Shown in pieces: positions 1-5,383 of a stretch of DNA of 6,925 bases; the stretch's first letter is position 1, and each line of letters opens with the position of its first letter. The notes under the pieces are model-generated. The model was not told the DNA's origin and did no database searches. It saw nothing but the letters and a program-made list of their open reading frames with translations. Origin of the DNA: Planctomycetota bacterium (GTDB lineage Bacteria; Planctomycetota; Phycisphaerae; Phycisphaerales; UBA1924); the NCBI GenBank assembly GCA_023429345.1, contig JAEYVB010000034.1:1-6925 (forward strand). Direction: 5' to 3'. Position numbers and translations under genes: made by a program.

Positions 1-366
1 TTCCTGGTCGTCCCCCGCATCATCGCCACGCTGGTGAGCATGACCCTCCTGGGCGTGATCGCCGACGCCGTCTCCGTCGTGGCCGCGATGTTCACGGCGA
101 TGCTGGCCCTGGACATCCCCTCGGCGACGTTCATCGACAACCTGCTGGTGCAGGTGAAACCGGTCGACTTCTACACGGGCGTGGGCAAGGGCAGCATCTT
201 CGGGCTCCTGATCGGCCTCATCGCCTGCGGCAACGGCCTCAAGGTCACCGGGGGCGCGGCGGGCGTCGGCAAGGCGACCACCTCGACCGTGGTCGAATCG
301 GTCGTGGCGATTATTATCGCCGACATGGTGTTCACCGCGATCTTCTACGCCCTGGACCTGGTCTGA
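1..366 (+). CDS. mlaE: MlaE-family ABC transporter permease, C-terminal part (5' truncated)
   Basis: The frame is open from the first base and ends at TGA 364-366, giving the last 121 residues of a protein whose start lies outside the window; GTG at 34 is an internal codon. MlaE permeases form the membrane part of an ABC transporter that moves phospholipids between inner and outer membrane (Mla/Ttg2/YrbE family). The visible part starts with a 'VVPRIIA' segment, then has a hydrophobic helix (about residues 11-40), a 'VKPVDFYTGVGKG' loop, another helix with 'IGLIACGNG', and the family's typical end: a glycine-rich 'GGAAGVGKATTSTVV' stretch followed by a last hydrophobic helix with 'IIIADMVFTAIFY'. 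The ATPase (MlaF) and substrate-binding (MlaD) partners are not downstream, because the next gene is on the other strand; they may lie upstream or elsewhere. Family assignment is confident; the exact substrate is not visible. Confidence 0.88.
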   Translation, partial: FLVVPRIIATLVSMTLLGVIADAVSVVAAMFTAMLALDIPSATFIDNLLVQVKPVDFYTGVGKGSIFGLLIGLIACGNGLKVTGGAAGVGKATTSTVVESVVAIIIADMVFTAIFYALDLV

Positions 367-371
367 TCGGG

Positions 372-396
372 AGCGGCGGACCCGGGGCGGGCCGCT
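372..396. terminator. Weak inverted repeat between convergent gene ends
   Basis: AGCGGC at 372-377 is complementary to GCCGCT at 391-396, with a 13-base GC-rich loop. It lies just after the MlaE stop and overlaps the stop codon of the facing gene (TAG read on the minus strand, 397-395). There is no T-tract on either side, so it is at best a weak bidirectional terminator, or simply a chance stem in GC-rich DNA. Confidence 0.22.
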
Positions 397-1612
397 ACGC
401 CCGGGCGAACTGCTCGTGGATGTTGCGGAGGTACGCCTCGCTCGGGCTCACGCCCCGCCTCGCCATCGCCGCGCGCATGACCTCCACGAAGCGCTCGGGC
501 CGGTACGTACGCACGCCCTCGTCGGTGCACCACGCGAACGGGGCTACGCACCCACTGACCGCCGCCGATGCCGCGAGCATCGCGCCGGTGTGGACCACCG
601 CGCCGGTCATGATGCGCGTGCAGATCGCGGTCTTGACGTGGTCCCCGATCACGGCCCCCAGGAACTGCTCCCCCGTGCGCTCGTTCGGGCCCGCGGGCGT
701 GGCGCGGGAGGTGACCTCGCCGTAGGTGTTGAGCAGGTTGGAGTTGGTGGTCCCCGCCCCGAGGTTCACCCATTCGCCGACCCAGGAATCGCCGAGGAAC
801 CCGTCGTGCGCCTTGTTCGAGAAGCCCTGGAAGACGACGCCGCTCACCTCCCCGTTGACCTTGCAGGCCGGGCCGATGGCGGTGTGCGCGCGGATGGTCG
901 CCCGCTCCAGCACCGTCGAGCCCGGCCCGATGTACGCCGGGCCGACCACGACCGCGCCCGGCCGCACCACCGCTTTGTCGGTCAGCACAATCGGCCCCTC
1001 GCTGCCGTCGACGATCGCCCCCGGCCAGATGCGGGCGCTCTCGGCGGCGAACACATCGCCCAGGAGAATGGCGCCCGGTGCGCTCCGGACGGGCTTGAGG
1101 CCGCGGCCGCGGACCGCCGCGCTCAGCCCCTCGTCCACGGCCGCATCACGGAAGGTCCGGGCGTGCCAGGGCCGGCTCGCGAGCGTGCGCCGCTCGGTGG
1201 ACTCCAGCCGCAGCCACGACCGGTCGCCCGCCAGCACGCGCTCGACGCGCGTCTCCGGCACGCAGGCCGCGACCAGCGCATCCGTCCCCGGCTCGATGAT
1301 CCCAACCCCCTCGCGCAGACCCCGCAGCCGCTCCCAGTCGGGGACCGGGCAGCGGCCGTTCAGCAGCAGCACGCGCGTATCGACGCCCCCCGACCTCAGC
1401 CGGTTTACCCCGACGCCCCACCGTTCGCGCACGATCGCGGCAAGGCCGTCGGGCACGTACGCACCCCAGAGCAGGAAACCCTCCGGGCAGAGGCTCGTCT
1501 CAGTGAACCGCTCGATCACGGAGAAAGGCCCGAACCGCACCTCGAAGGAGGCACGCGGGCCCGTGAGCGGGCGGAGATCCGCACCATCATCGAACAAATA
1601 GACCGGCAGCAT
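395..1612 (-). CDS. GlmU-like sugar-1-phosphate nucleotidyltransferase/acetyltransferase (divergent 'alternative' GlmU type)
   Basis: 405 aa, ATG start at 1612-1610, TAG stop at 397-395. The N-terminal half (about 1-175) lacks the GlmU Rossmann signature LxxGxGTRM. Instead it opens with 'FDDGADLRPLTGPRASFEVR' (7-26), resembling the R-x-x-L-x-P-L-T-x-x-R-P start of the divergent GlmU family described in Bacteroidetes (as I recall, TIGR03991). From about 178 to 355 it is a left-handed beta-helix of imperfect hexapeptide repeats ('AVVRPGAVVVGPAYIGPGSTV'-like, about 214-234). The block K267-A-H269 followed by 'FLGDSWVGEWVNLGAGTTNSN' (272-292) matches the acetyltransferase active-site region of classical GlmU, so H269 is the candidate catalytic histidine. 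Known role of the family: making UDP-GlcNAc or a similar nucleotide sugar in the cytoplasm for peptidoglycan or glycan synthesis. Substrate and bifunctionality are inferred. No Shine-Dalgarno is seen; a TACACT box lies 6 nt before the start. Confidence 0.82.
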   Translation of the reverse strand: MLPVYLFDDGADLRPLTGPRASFEVRFGPFSVIERFTETSLCPEGFLLWGAYVPDGLAAIVRERWGVGVNRLRSGGVDTRVLLLNGRCPVPDWERLRGLREGVGIIEPGTDALVAACVPETRVERVLAGDRSWLRLESTERRTLASRPWHARTFRDAAVDEGLSAAVRGRGLKPVRSAPGAILLGDVFAAESARIWPGAIVDGSEGPIVLTDKAVVRPGAVVVGPAYIGPGSTVLERATIRAHTAIGPACKVNGEVSGVVFQGFSNKAHDGFLGDSWVGEWVNLGAGTTNSNLLNTYGEVTSRATPAGPNERTGEQFLGAVIGDHVKTAICTRIMTGAVVHTGAMLAASAAVSGCVAPFAWCTDEGVRTYRPERFVEVMRAAMARRGVSPSEAYLRNIHEQFARA

Positions 1613-1618
1613 GCCCGC

Positions 1619-1624
1619 AGTGTA
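1619..1624 (-). promoter_or_regulatory. Candidate -10 box (TACACT) for the GlmU-like gene
   Basis: Read on the minus strand the hexamer is TACACT, four of six matches to TATAAT and a fit to TANNNT. Its last base is 6 nt before the A of the ATG at 1612, so transcription would start at or next to the start codon and give a leaderless mRNA. No Shine-Dalgarno is present between box and start, and no convincing -35 is seen. Confidence 0.35.
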
Positions 1625-1640
1625 ACGCCGCGCCCGCCCC

Positions 1641-1646
1641 TACAGT
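1641..1646 (+). promoter_or_regulatory. Candidate -10 box (TACAGT) for the HAD gene
   Basis: TACAGT fits TANNNT and matches TATAAT at four of six positions. It ends 8 nt before the ATG at 1655, again predicting a transcript that begins at or one or two bases before the start codon. The 42-bp divergent gap (1613-1654) is otherwise almost all G and C, so this box and its mirror TACACT stand out. No -35 element is recognisable. Confidence 0.35.
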
Positions 1647-1654
1647 CGGGCCGC

Positions 1655-2305
1655 ATGCCCCACCGAGCGATCGTCTTTGATTTCGACGGCGTCCTGGTCG
1701 ACTCCGAGCCCGCCCACGGCCGGGGCCTCGCCGTCGCCGCGGCGATGCTGGGCATGGAGATCCGCGAGCCCAACCCCCGCTGGTATGTTGGGCTGGGCGA
1801 CACCGAGTGCTTCGAGCGCATCGCGGCCTCGCACGGGCGGTCCCTGGACGCCGGTCAGCTCGCGATGCTCATCCGGTCGAAGGCCGAGGCATTCTCTACG
1901 GCATCCCGAGAAGGGTTCATCCGGCTCTACCCGGGCGCTGAGAAGCTGGTGCAAGCGGCGGCCCTCGTCGGGCCCGTCGCGCTCTGCTCCGGCTCGCATG
2001 CCCGCGACATCCATCCGCTGCTCCACTCCCTGGGGATCGCCGAGTGCTTCCGCACGGTCGTCACCGCCGACGATGTCGCTCGCAACAAGCCGCACCCGGA
2101 CGGCTACCTCCTCGCCGCCGAGCGGCTGGACGTCGACCCCTCCGACTGCATCACGATCGAGGATTCACCGGCGGGCATCGCCGCCGCCCGGGCCGCCGGG
2201 TACCGGGTGGTCGCCGTCTGCCACAGCTTCCCGGCCGATCGGCTCGCTGAGGCCCACGAGATCCGCGAGACGATCGGCGCTGCAGCGCCCCTGGTCCTCG
2301 GCTGA
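1655..2305 (+). CDS. HAD-superfamily hydrolase, beta-phosphoglucomutase-like
   Basis: 216 aa from ATG 1655 to TGA 2303-2305. All four HAD motifs are present. Motif I is 'DFDGVLVDSEP' with nucleophile D9 and acid/base D11. Motif II is 'ALCSGS' with S112, motif III is K145 in 'NKPHPDGYLLAA', and motif IV is 'TIEDSPAGIAAARAAG' with E169 and D170. A helical cap of the C1 type fills about residues 18-90. Spacing and length (about 220 aa) match the beta-phosphoglucomutase/phosphoglycolate phosphatase subgroup, Mg-dependent cytoplasmic enzymes acting on phosphosugars and similar metabolites through an aspartyl-phosphate. The exact substrate cannot be read from sequence. The same frame is open far upstream to 416, but the motif I strand sits right after this ATG and the upstream part is antisense to the GlmU-like gene, so the start is secure. 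It stands divergent to the GlmU-like gene and its end faces mreD with only 6 bp between them. Confidence 0.92.
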   Translation: MPHRAIVFDFDGVLVDSEPAHGRGLAVAAAMLGMEIREPNPRWYVGLGDTECFERIAASHGRSLDAGQLAMLIRSKAEAFSTASREGFIRLYPGAEKLVQAAALVGPVALCSGSHARDIHPLLHSLGIAECFRTVVTADDVARNKPHPDGYLLAAERLDVDPSDCITIEDSPAGIAAARAAGYRVVAVCHSFPADRLAEAHEIRETIGAAAPLVLG

Positions 2306-2316
2306 AACAACTCAGC
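2301..2316. repeat. Short inverted repeat formed by two facing stop codons
   Basis: GCTGA (2301-2305) and TCAGC (2312-2316) are exact reverse complements around a 6-base AT-rich loop. Each arm contains the TGA stop of one gene: the HAD gene on plus and mreD on minus. A 5-bp stem without a T-tract is too weak to call a terminator; it is recorded because nothing else separates the two convergent genes. Confidence 0.3.
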
Positions 2317-2875
2317 GGCGCATCGAACCGCGGCCCGCCGACAACCCCAGCAGCGGCGCCATGGGGGCCAGCAGGAACGCGACGACGAGCGCGGTCCCCC
2401 CGGTCACAACCGCCGAGGCCAGCCGCTCCAGCAGTTCGTGCCCGGCGCTCCACACCATGGCCTGATCCGTCAGCATGGAGCGGACGGTGAGCGATGCGGT
2501 TACCACGATCTGCATCACCGCCGCCGCCATGATCGAGAGCATCACGACCGAGAGCGGGTGCCGCCGGATGACCACGCCCCGCAGGGCGAGCACCAGTTGT
2601 CCCGCGGCGAAAAACCCCAAGGCGTACGGCCCGAGGACCACCAGCGAATCGCCTGGCAGCGTCACGGGCGAGGTCAGGTCCATGAAGAGCCCCAGGGCCA
2701 CGCACGCCCATGCCGCCTGCATCGGCGGGGCGCAGAGGCAGATGAACACCGCCAGCGGCACCACGAAGCTCGGCGCCGCCACGACCGAGCCCATCCGGAT
2801 CCCCAGCGTGGCCTTGAGCCCCATCTCGAGCCCCAGCGCGAGCCACCCGAGCACGACCACCAGCATCACGTTCAT
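2312..2875 (-). CDS. mreD: Rod shape-determining membrane protein MreD
   Basis: 187 aa, ATG 2875-2873, TGA 2314-2312. The frame stays open further upstream inside mreC, but the start is set by the ATGA overlap with the mreC stop (TGA 2874-2872) and by the hydrophobic N-terminus 'MNVMLVVVLGWLALGLEMG' beginning there. MreD is a small polytopic inner-membrane protein that works with MreC in the elongasome linking MreB filaments to wall synthesis. Hydrophobic segments run at about 2-20, 29-60, 76-98, 108-128 and 152-175. The segment 'GLFMDLTSP' (62-70) followed by 'VLGPYALGFF' matches the MreD pattern of G-x-x-x-D-L-x-S then a membrane helix. MreD diverges fast, so the call rests on this motif, topology, length (E. 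coli 162 aa) and position after mreC. It is the last gene of the operon; no rodA or PBP2 gene follows. Confidence 0.88.
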   Translation of the reverse strand: MNVMLVVVLGWLALGLEMGLKATLGIRMGSVVAAPSFVVPLAVFICLCAPPMQAAWACVALGLFMDLTSPVTLPGDSLVVLGPYALGFFAAGQLVLALRGVVIRRHPLSVVMLSIMAAAVMQIVVTASLTVRSMLTDQAMVWSAGHELLERLASAVVTGGTALVVAFLLAPMAPLLGLSAGRGSMRR

Positions 2876-3777
2876 GGCCTCGCTCCGTCGGTCGACCCCC
2901 GGCCCGGGCTCAAGCCGGGGCCCTCCGGCTGCGCCGCGATCCGGTCCTCGGCCTCCATCGGCGTCACCCGCAAAACAACCTCGCTGAGGCGGGCAAGCTC
3001 GACCGTCGGCTTCACAATGATCCGTTGCCGCCCGGCGAGGCTCTTGTCGACGTCGATCACGGTCCCTAGCACCAGCATGCGGGCCGAGCGCGGCCACTGC
3101 TCATCCTCGAGCCGCACCACCTGCCCGAGCTCCGCCCCCTGGCCCGCGCCGTACTCCACGTACCCCTGGAGCCGCCCGTCCCCGATCGGGTGCAGGTTAA
3201 CCCGCGGCCCGCGGACCTCGCCCGGCAGCATGATCACGCCGCCGATGTACCCCGCCTTGACATCGGTGATAAGCCTTGCCTCCGACACCCGGGACGACAC
3301 CCGCACCACCTTCCCGACGAGCTGCACGCCGCCCGTGGTCACCACGGTGTTGACCTCCGTGCCGTCGCGGGTGCCGGTACGGATCTGGATCTGACCGCCG
3401 GAGCCGTCGCTCGAGCCGCCGATCACCTTCCGTATCAGTTGCTGCACCGGCAGCTCCGCCGCCAGCGAGCCCTTCTGCAGCTCCACGATCGTCCGCTCCA
3501 GCTCCCGGACGCGCGACTGCTCCTGAAGCCACAGCGTGCGGAACTGGTCGCGCTCCCGCTGGGCCGCGGCCAGCGCCGACGTGTTCTCCGTGCCCGGCGA
3601 TCCCATGAGCCAGGCGGTGCTCTGGTAGATGGGCTGGGTGACCGGGGCGGTGATGAGCAGCGCAGCGTTCCCGATGCTGTTGGCCCAGCGGCCCCAGCGC
3701 TGCGGCACGAGCGCAAGGACGGCCAGCACCGCGAGCGCCGCCACGAGCATGCCTTTGGATGAGGGCTGATGGACCAT
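2872..3777 (-). CDS. mreC: Rod shape-determining protein MreC
   Basis: 301 aa, ATG 3777-3775, TGA 2874-2872. MreC is a bitopic inner-membrane protein whose periplasmic part assembles and activates the elongasome (PBP2/RodA in E. coli). The order of parts is standard: a short cytoplasmic N-terminus, one membrane helix at about 10-25 ('MLVAALAVLAVLALV'), a periplasmic heptad-rich coiled coil at about 66-103, and a beta-rich domain at about 112-272. The family block 'VTTGGVQLVGKVVRVSSRVS' then 'ARLITD' (146-172) is clear. The last roughly 25 residues are rich in Pro, Gly, Ser and charged residues and look disordered. Length is near Bacillus MreC (about 290) and shorter than E. coli (367). It starts 30 bp after mreB and shares ATGA with mreD, so the three genes are almost certainly one transcript with coupled mreC-mreD translation. 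Confidence 0.95.
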   Translation of the reverse strand: MVHQPSSKGMLVAALAVLAVLALVPQRWGRWANSIGNAALLITAPVTQPIYQSTAWLMGSPGTENTSALAAAQRERDQFRTLWLQEQSRVRELERTIVELQKGSLAAELPVQQLIRKVIGGSSDGSGGQIQIRTGTRDGTEVNTVVTTGGVQLVGKVVRVSSRVSEARLITDVKAGYIGGVIMLPGEVRGPRVNLHPIGDGRLQGYVEYGAGQGAELGQVVRLEDEQWPRSARMLVLGTVIDVDKSLAGRQRIIVKPTVELARLSEVVLRVTPMEAEDRIAAQPEGPGLSPGRGSTDGARP

Positions 3778-3780
3778 GCG

Positions 3781-3785
3781 CCTCC
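3781..3785 (-). promoter_or_regulatory. Shine-Dalgarno GGAGG for mreC, unusually close
   Basis: On the minus strand GGAGG is followed by only three bases (CGC) before the mreC ATG at 3777. That spacing is shorter than the usual 5-9 nt, so the site may be inefficient or work mainly with ribosomes ending mreB. The next in-frame ATG (codon 10, 3750-3748) would cut off the N-terminal cytoplasmic residues and is less likely. Confidence 0.45.
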
Positions 3786-3807
3786 GTGCCTGGTCGGACC
3801 GTCCGCA

Positions 3808-4863
3808 TTACGCGGAGGTCATGTCGTTCTCGAGCGTTGCCTTCCATTCCTCGATGTTCTCGAGGTAGATGGCCGTGCCCCGCGCGACGCAGGTCAGCGG
3901 GTCCTCCGCCAGCTTCACGTCGAGCCCGGTCGCCTTCCCGATCACCTGCGGCAGGTTCCGCAGGAGCGAGCCGCCCCCGGCCATCATGATCCCGTTCTCC
4001 ACCAGGTCGGCCGCGAGCTCCGGCTCGGCCCGCTCCAGCGTGCGCGTCACAGCCTCGGCGATGGCCATCACGGGCTCCTGCAGCGCCTCGCGGATCTCGT
4101 CGCTGGTGACCGCCGCCTTGCGCGGCAGGCCGGTGACCATGTCGCGCCCGCGGACCTCCATCGTCATCTCGTCGTCCAGCGGCCCGGCCGAACCGATCTC
4201 GATCTTGATGCGCTCGGCCGTCTGCTCGCCGATCATCAGGTTGTACGTGCGCTTCATGTAGTTGATGATCGCCTCGTCCATGTCGTCCCCGGCCACGCGC
4301 ACGCTCTCGCACGTCGCCACGTCGGCCAGCGACATGATCGCGACCTCCGTCGTGCCGCCCCCGATGTCCACGATCATGCTCGCCGTCGGCTCGGCGAAGG
4401 GCAGCCCCGCCCCAATGGCCGCGGCGATCGGTTCTTCCAGCAGGTAGGTCCGCCGCGCCCCGGCCCGCTCGGCCGAGTCGAAGACGGCCCGCTTCTCGAC
4501 GGCCGTGATGCCGGAGGGGATCGAGATGACGACCCGCGGGCCCACCCACTTGTTGCGCCCCTTCACCTTGTTGATGAAGTAGCCCAGCATCGCTTCGGTG
4601 ATCTCAAAGTCGCTGATCACGCCGTCCTTCAGGGGGCGGATCGCCGTGATCGCGCCCGGCGTCTTGCCCAGCATCTCCTTGGCGACCCACCCGACTGCCA
4701 GGCCGTTGCGGGTCGTCAGGACCTGGTTCGTGCCTTTGCGGACCGCGACCACCGAAGGCTCGTTGAGCACGATCCCCTGCCCGCGCACCGCCACCAGGGT
4801 GTTGCACGTGCCAAGGTCGATACCCATATCGACGCTGAACATCCCTAGAACGCGGTCGAGCAC
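3808..4863 (-). CDS. mreB: Rod shape-determining actin homologue MreB
   Basis: 351 aa, GTG start 4863-4861, TAA stop 3810-3808. MreB forms membrane-bound antiparallel filaments that orient cell-wall elongation complexes. The actin-fold ATPase signatures are intact: phosphate-1 'IDLGTCNT' (15-22), 'GIVLNEPSVVA' (30-40), 'LLEEPIAAAIGAGLP' (141-155) with catalytic E143/E144, phosphate-2 'VDIGGGTTEVA' (165-175), and adenosine motif 'AGGGSLLRNL' (295-304). 'EDPLTCVARGTA' (320-331) closes the fold. The GTG start is chosen because 'MLDRVLGMFS' lines up with the N-terminal amphipathic membrane helix of E. coli MreB ('MLKKFRGMFS'); an ATG at codon 8 would remove it. Length equals the family norm (E. 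coli 347). A weak AGCAGG lies a few bases upstream. It is the first gene of mreBCD; its leader carries a G-quadruplex motif and a hairpin. Confidence 0.98.
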   Translation of the reverse strand: MLDRVLGMFSVDMGIDLGTCNTLVAVRGQGIVLNEPSVVAVRKGTNQVLTTRNGLAVGWVAKEMLGKTPGAITAIRPLKDGVISDFEITEAMLGYFINKVKGRNKWVGPRVVISIPSGITAVEKRAVFDSAERAGARRTYLLEEPIAAAIGAGLPFAEPTASMIVDIGGGTTEVAIMSLADVATCESVRVAGDDMDEAIINYMKRTYNLMIGEQTAERIKIEIGSAGPLDDEMTMEVRGRDMVTGLPRKAAVTSDEIREALQEPVMAIAEAVTRTLERAEPELAADLVENGIMMAGGGSLLRNLPQVIGKATGLDVKLAEDPLTCVARGTAIYLENIEEWKATLENDMTSA

Positions 4864-4882
4864 CGGCAGCCTGCTTTCGGTC

Positions 4883-4913
4883 GGGGGAGGGGGGGAGGGG
4901 GGAATCGGGGGGG
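4883..4913 (+). promoter_or_regulatory. G-quadruplex motif in the mreB leader
   Basis: Four G runs of 5, 7, 6 and 7 (4883-4887, 4889-4895, 4897-4902, 4907-4913) are separated by loops A, A and AATC. This meets the standard quadruplex pattern with very short loops, which favours a stable parallel fold. The G-rich strand is the template strand for mreB, so the mRNA carries the C-rich complement. The motif sits about 20-50 nt before the mreB GTG and downstream of the likely promoter. A regulatory role is inferred; the pattern itself is directly visible. Confidence 0.7.
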
Positions 4914-4928
4914 ACAGACCGTGGAGGG

Positions 4929-4947
4929 CCGCGGGAATGCCCCGCGG
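4929..4947 (-). promoter_or_regulatory. Perfect 7-bp GC hairpin in the mreB leader
   Basis: CCGCGGG (4929-4935) and CCCGCGG (4941-4947) pair perfectly around the 5-base loop AATGC; beyond one G/A mismatch two more G-C pairs can form (4926-4927 with 4949-4950). Neither side has a T-tract, so it is not a canonical intrinsic terminator. It would lie in the 5' leader of mreB if transcription starts at the -10 box nearby, or behind the MazG-like gene if that transcript reads through. It could be an RNA-stability or attenuation element. Confidence 0.4.
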
Positions 4948-4955
4948 ACCCAGAG

Positions 4956-4961
4956 ATTATC
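4956..4961 (-). promoter_or_regulatory. Candidate -10 box (GATAAT) for mreBCD
   Basis: Read on the minus strand the sequence is GATAAT, five of six matches to TATAAT, in the only AT-rich patch between the MazG-like gene and mreB. It would give a leader of about 85 nt before the mreB GTG. No good -35 lies 16-18 bp upstream (GGTAGC at 17 bp). A near-tandem 7-base repeat, ACCGACA/ACCGACC on the plus strand (4982-4995), lies just upstream and might be a protein site. Confidence 0.35.
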
Positions 4962-5016
4962 GGCTATTGAGGCCACAAGCTACCGACAACCGACCAACGG
5001 CGTTGGGATTGCGCTC

Positions 5017-5033
5017 GCAAGCCGTCAGCTTGT
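5017..5033 (-). terminator. Small hairpin after the MazG-like gene
   Basis: CAAGC (5018-5022) pairs with GCTTG (5028-5032) around the loop CGTCA, with one more G-T pair outside. It starts about 27 nt after the stop of the MazG-like gene in the direction of transcription. No T-tract follows, so termination here is uncertain. Confidence 0.25.
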
Positions 5034-5059
5034 CCACCGCCGCCCGCCTTCCCGGAGGC

Positions 5060-5383
5060 TCAGTCCTTCACGCCCTCGACACCGGGCTCGGTGTACTTCC
5101 GAAGGGCCCTTTCCATTTCCACTCCGTTGACGTTGGCCAGCGTCATCAACCAGGCGAAGACGTCCGCAAACTCCTCGTCGAGGTTGGCCCGTTGCTCGGG
5201 CGTGGGGTTCTTGCCCGGGGCGTTGTCCTGGAGGGCAGTGGCCAGTTCCCCGATCTCTTCGATGAACCACATGAACGTACCGGGTGTACCCCGGGCCGCG
5301 TCGGTCCGGTAATACCGATCCCGGATGAGTTGCTGAAAGCCAGCTACGGTCAGCGAATCGGCGGGAGGGGGCGTTTGGGGCAT
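5060..5383 (-). CDS. MazG-like nucleotide pyrophosphohydrolase
   Basis: 107 aa from ATG 5383-5381 to TGA 5062-5060. It matches the all-alpha NTP pyrophosphatase (MazG/MazG-like) family, cytoplasmic Mg-dependent enzymes that hydrolyse (d)NTPs to NMP and PPi and often remove non-canonical nucleotides. The metal-binding pattern ExxE...ExxD is visible: 'FIEEIGELATAL' (E42, E43, E46) on one helix and 'EEFADVFAWLMTLANV' (E71, D74) on a second. A single short domain means it is not the two-domain E. coli MazG, so no symbol is given. A TTG at 5416 could extend it by 11 residues (MAPGLDRVRSG), but the ATG is preferred and no Shine-Dalgarno favours either; a TACGCT box ends 5 nt before the ATG. No toxin-antitoxin partner adjoins it. 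It lies upstream of mreB on the same strand, 196 bp away, with its own likely promoter. Confidence 0.85.
   Translation of the reverse strand: MPQTPPPADSLTVAGFQQLIRDRYYRTDAARGTPGTFMWFIEEIGELATALQDNAPGKNPTPEQRANLDEEFADVFAWLMTLANVNGVEMERALRKYTEPGVEGVKD

Noticed and set aside
416..1654. Long open plus-strand frame running in frame into the HAD gene, as if the HAD protein had a roughly 410-residue N-terminal extension.
   Set aside because: It is antisense to the well-supported GlmU-like gene, its translation is Arg/Pro/His-rich with no domain character, and HAD motif I lies directly after the ATG at 1655. It is an effect of high GC codon bias.
2876..3097. Upstream extension of mreD to an earlier start inside mreC.
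   Set aside because: The extra residues are a frame-shifted read of the mreC 3' end, charged and non-hydrophobic. The ATGA overlap start gives the expected membrane N-terminus and length.
3197..4549. 450-codon minus-strand frame crossing the mreB/mreC junction.
   Set aside because: It is frame-shifted relative to two unmistakable genes and consists of Gly/Arg/Ala/His-rich sequence.
4864..5059. A small RNA or riboswitch in the mreB leader.
   Set aside because: Two hairpins and a G-rich tract are visible, but no known riboswitch core or terminator/antiterminator pair with a T-tract can be recognised.
5060..5383. A MazEF-type toxin-antitoxin module suggested by the MazG-like gene.
   Set aside because: No small toxin or antitoxin frame adjoins it; the neighbours are mreB and a lipoprotein gene. 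MazG-like enzymes commonly occur alone.
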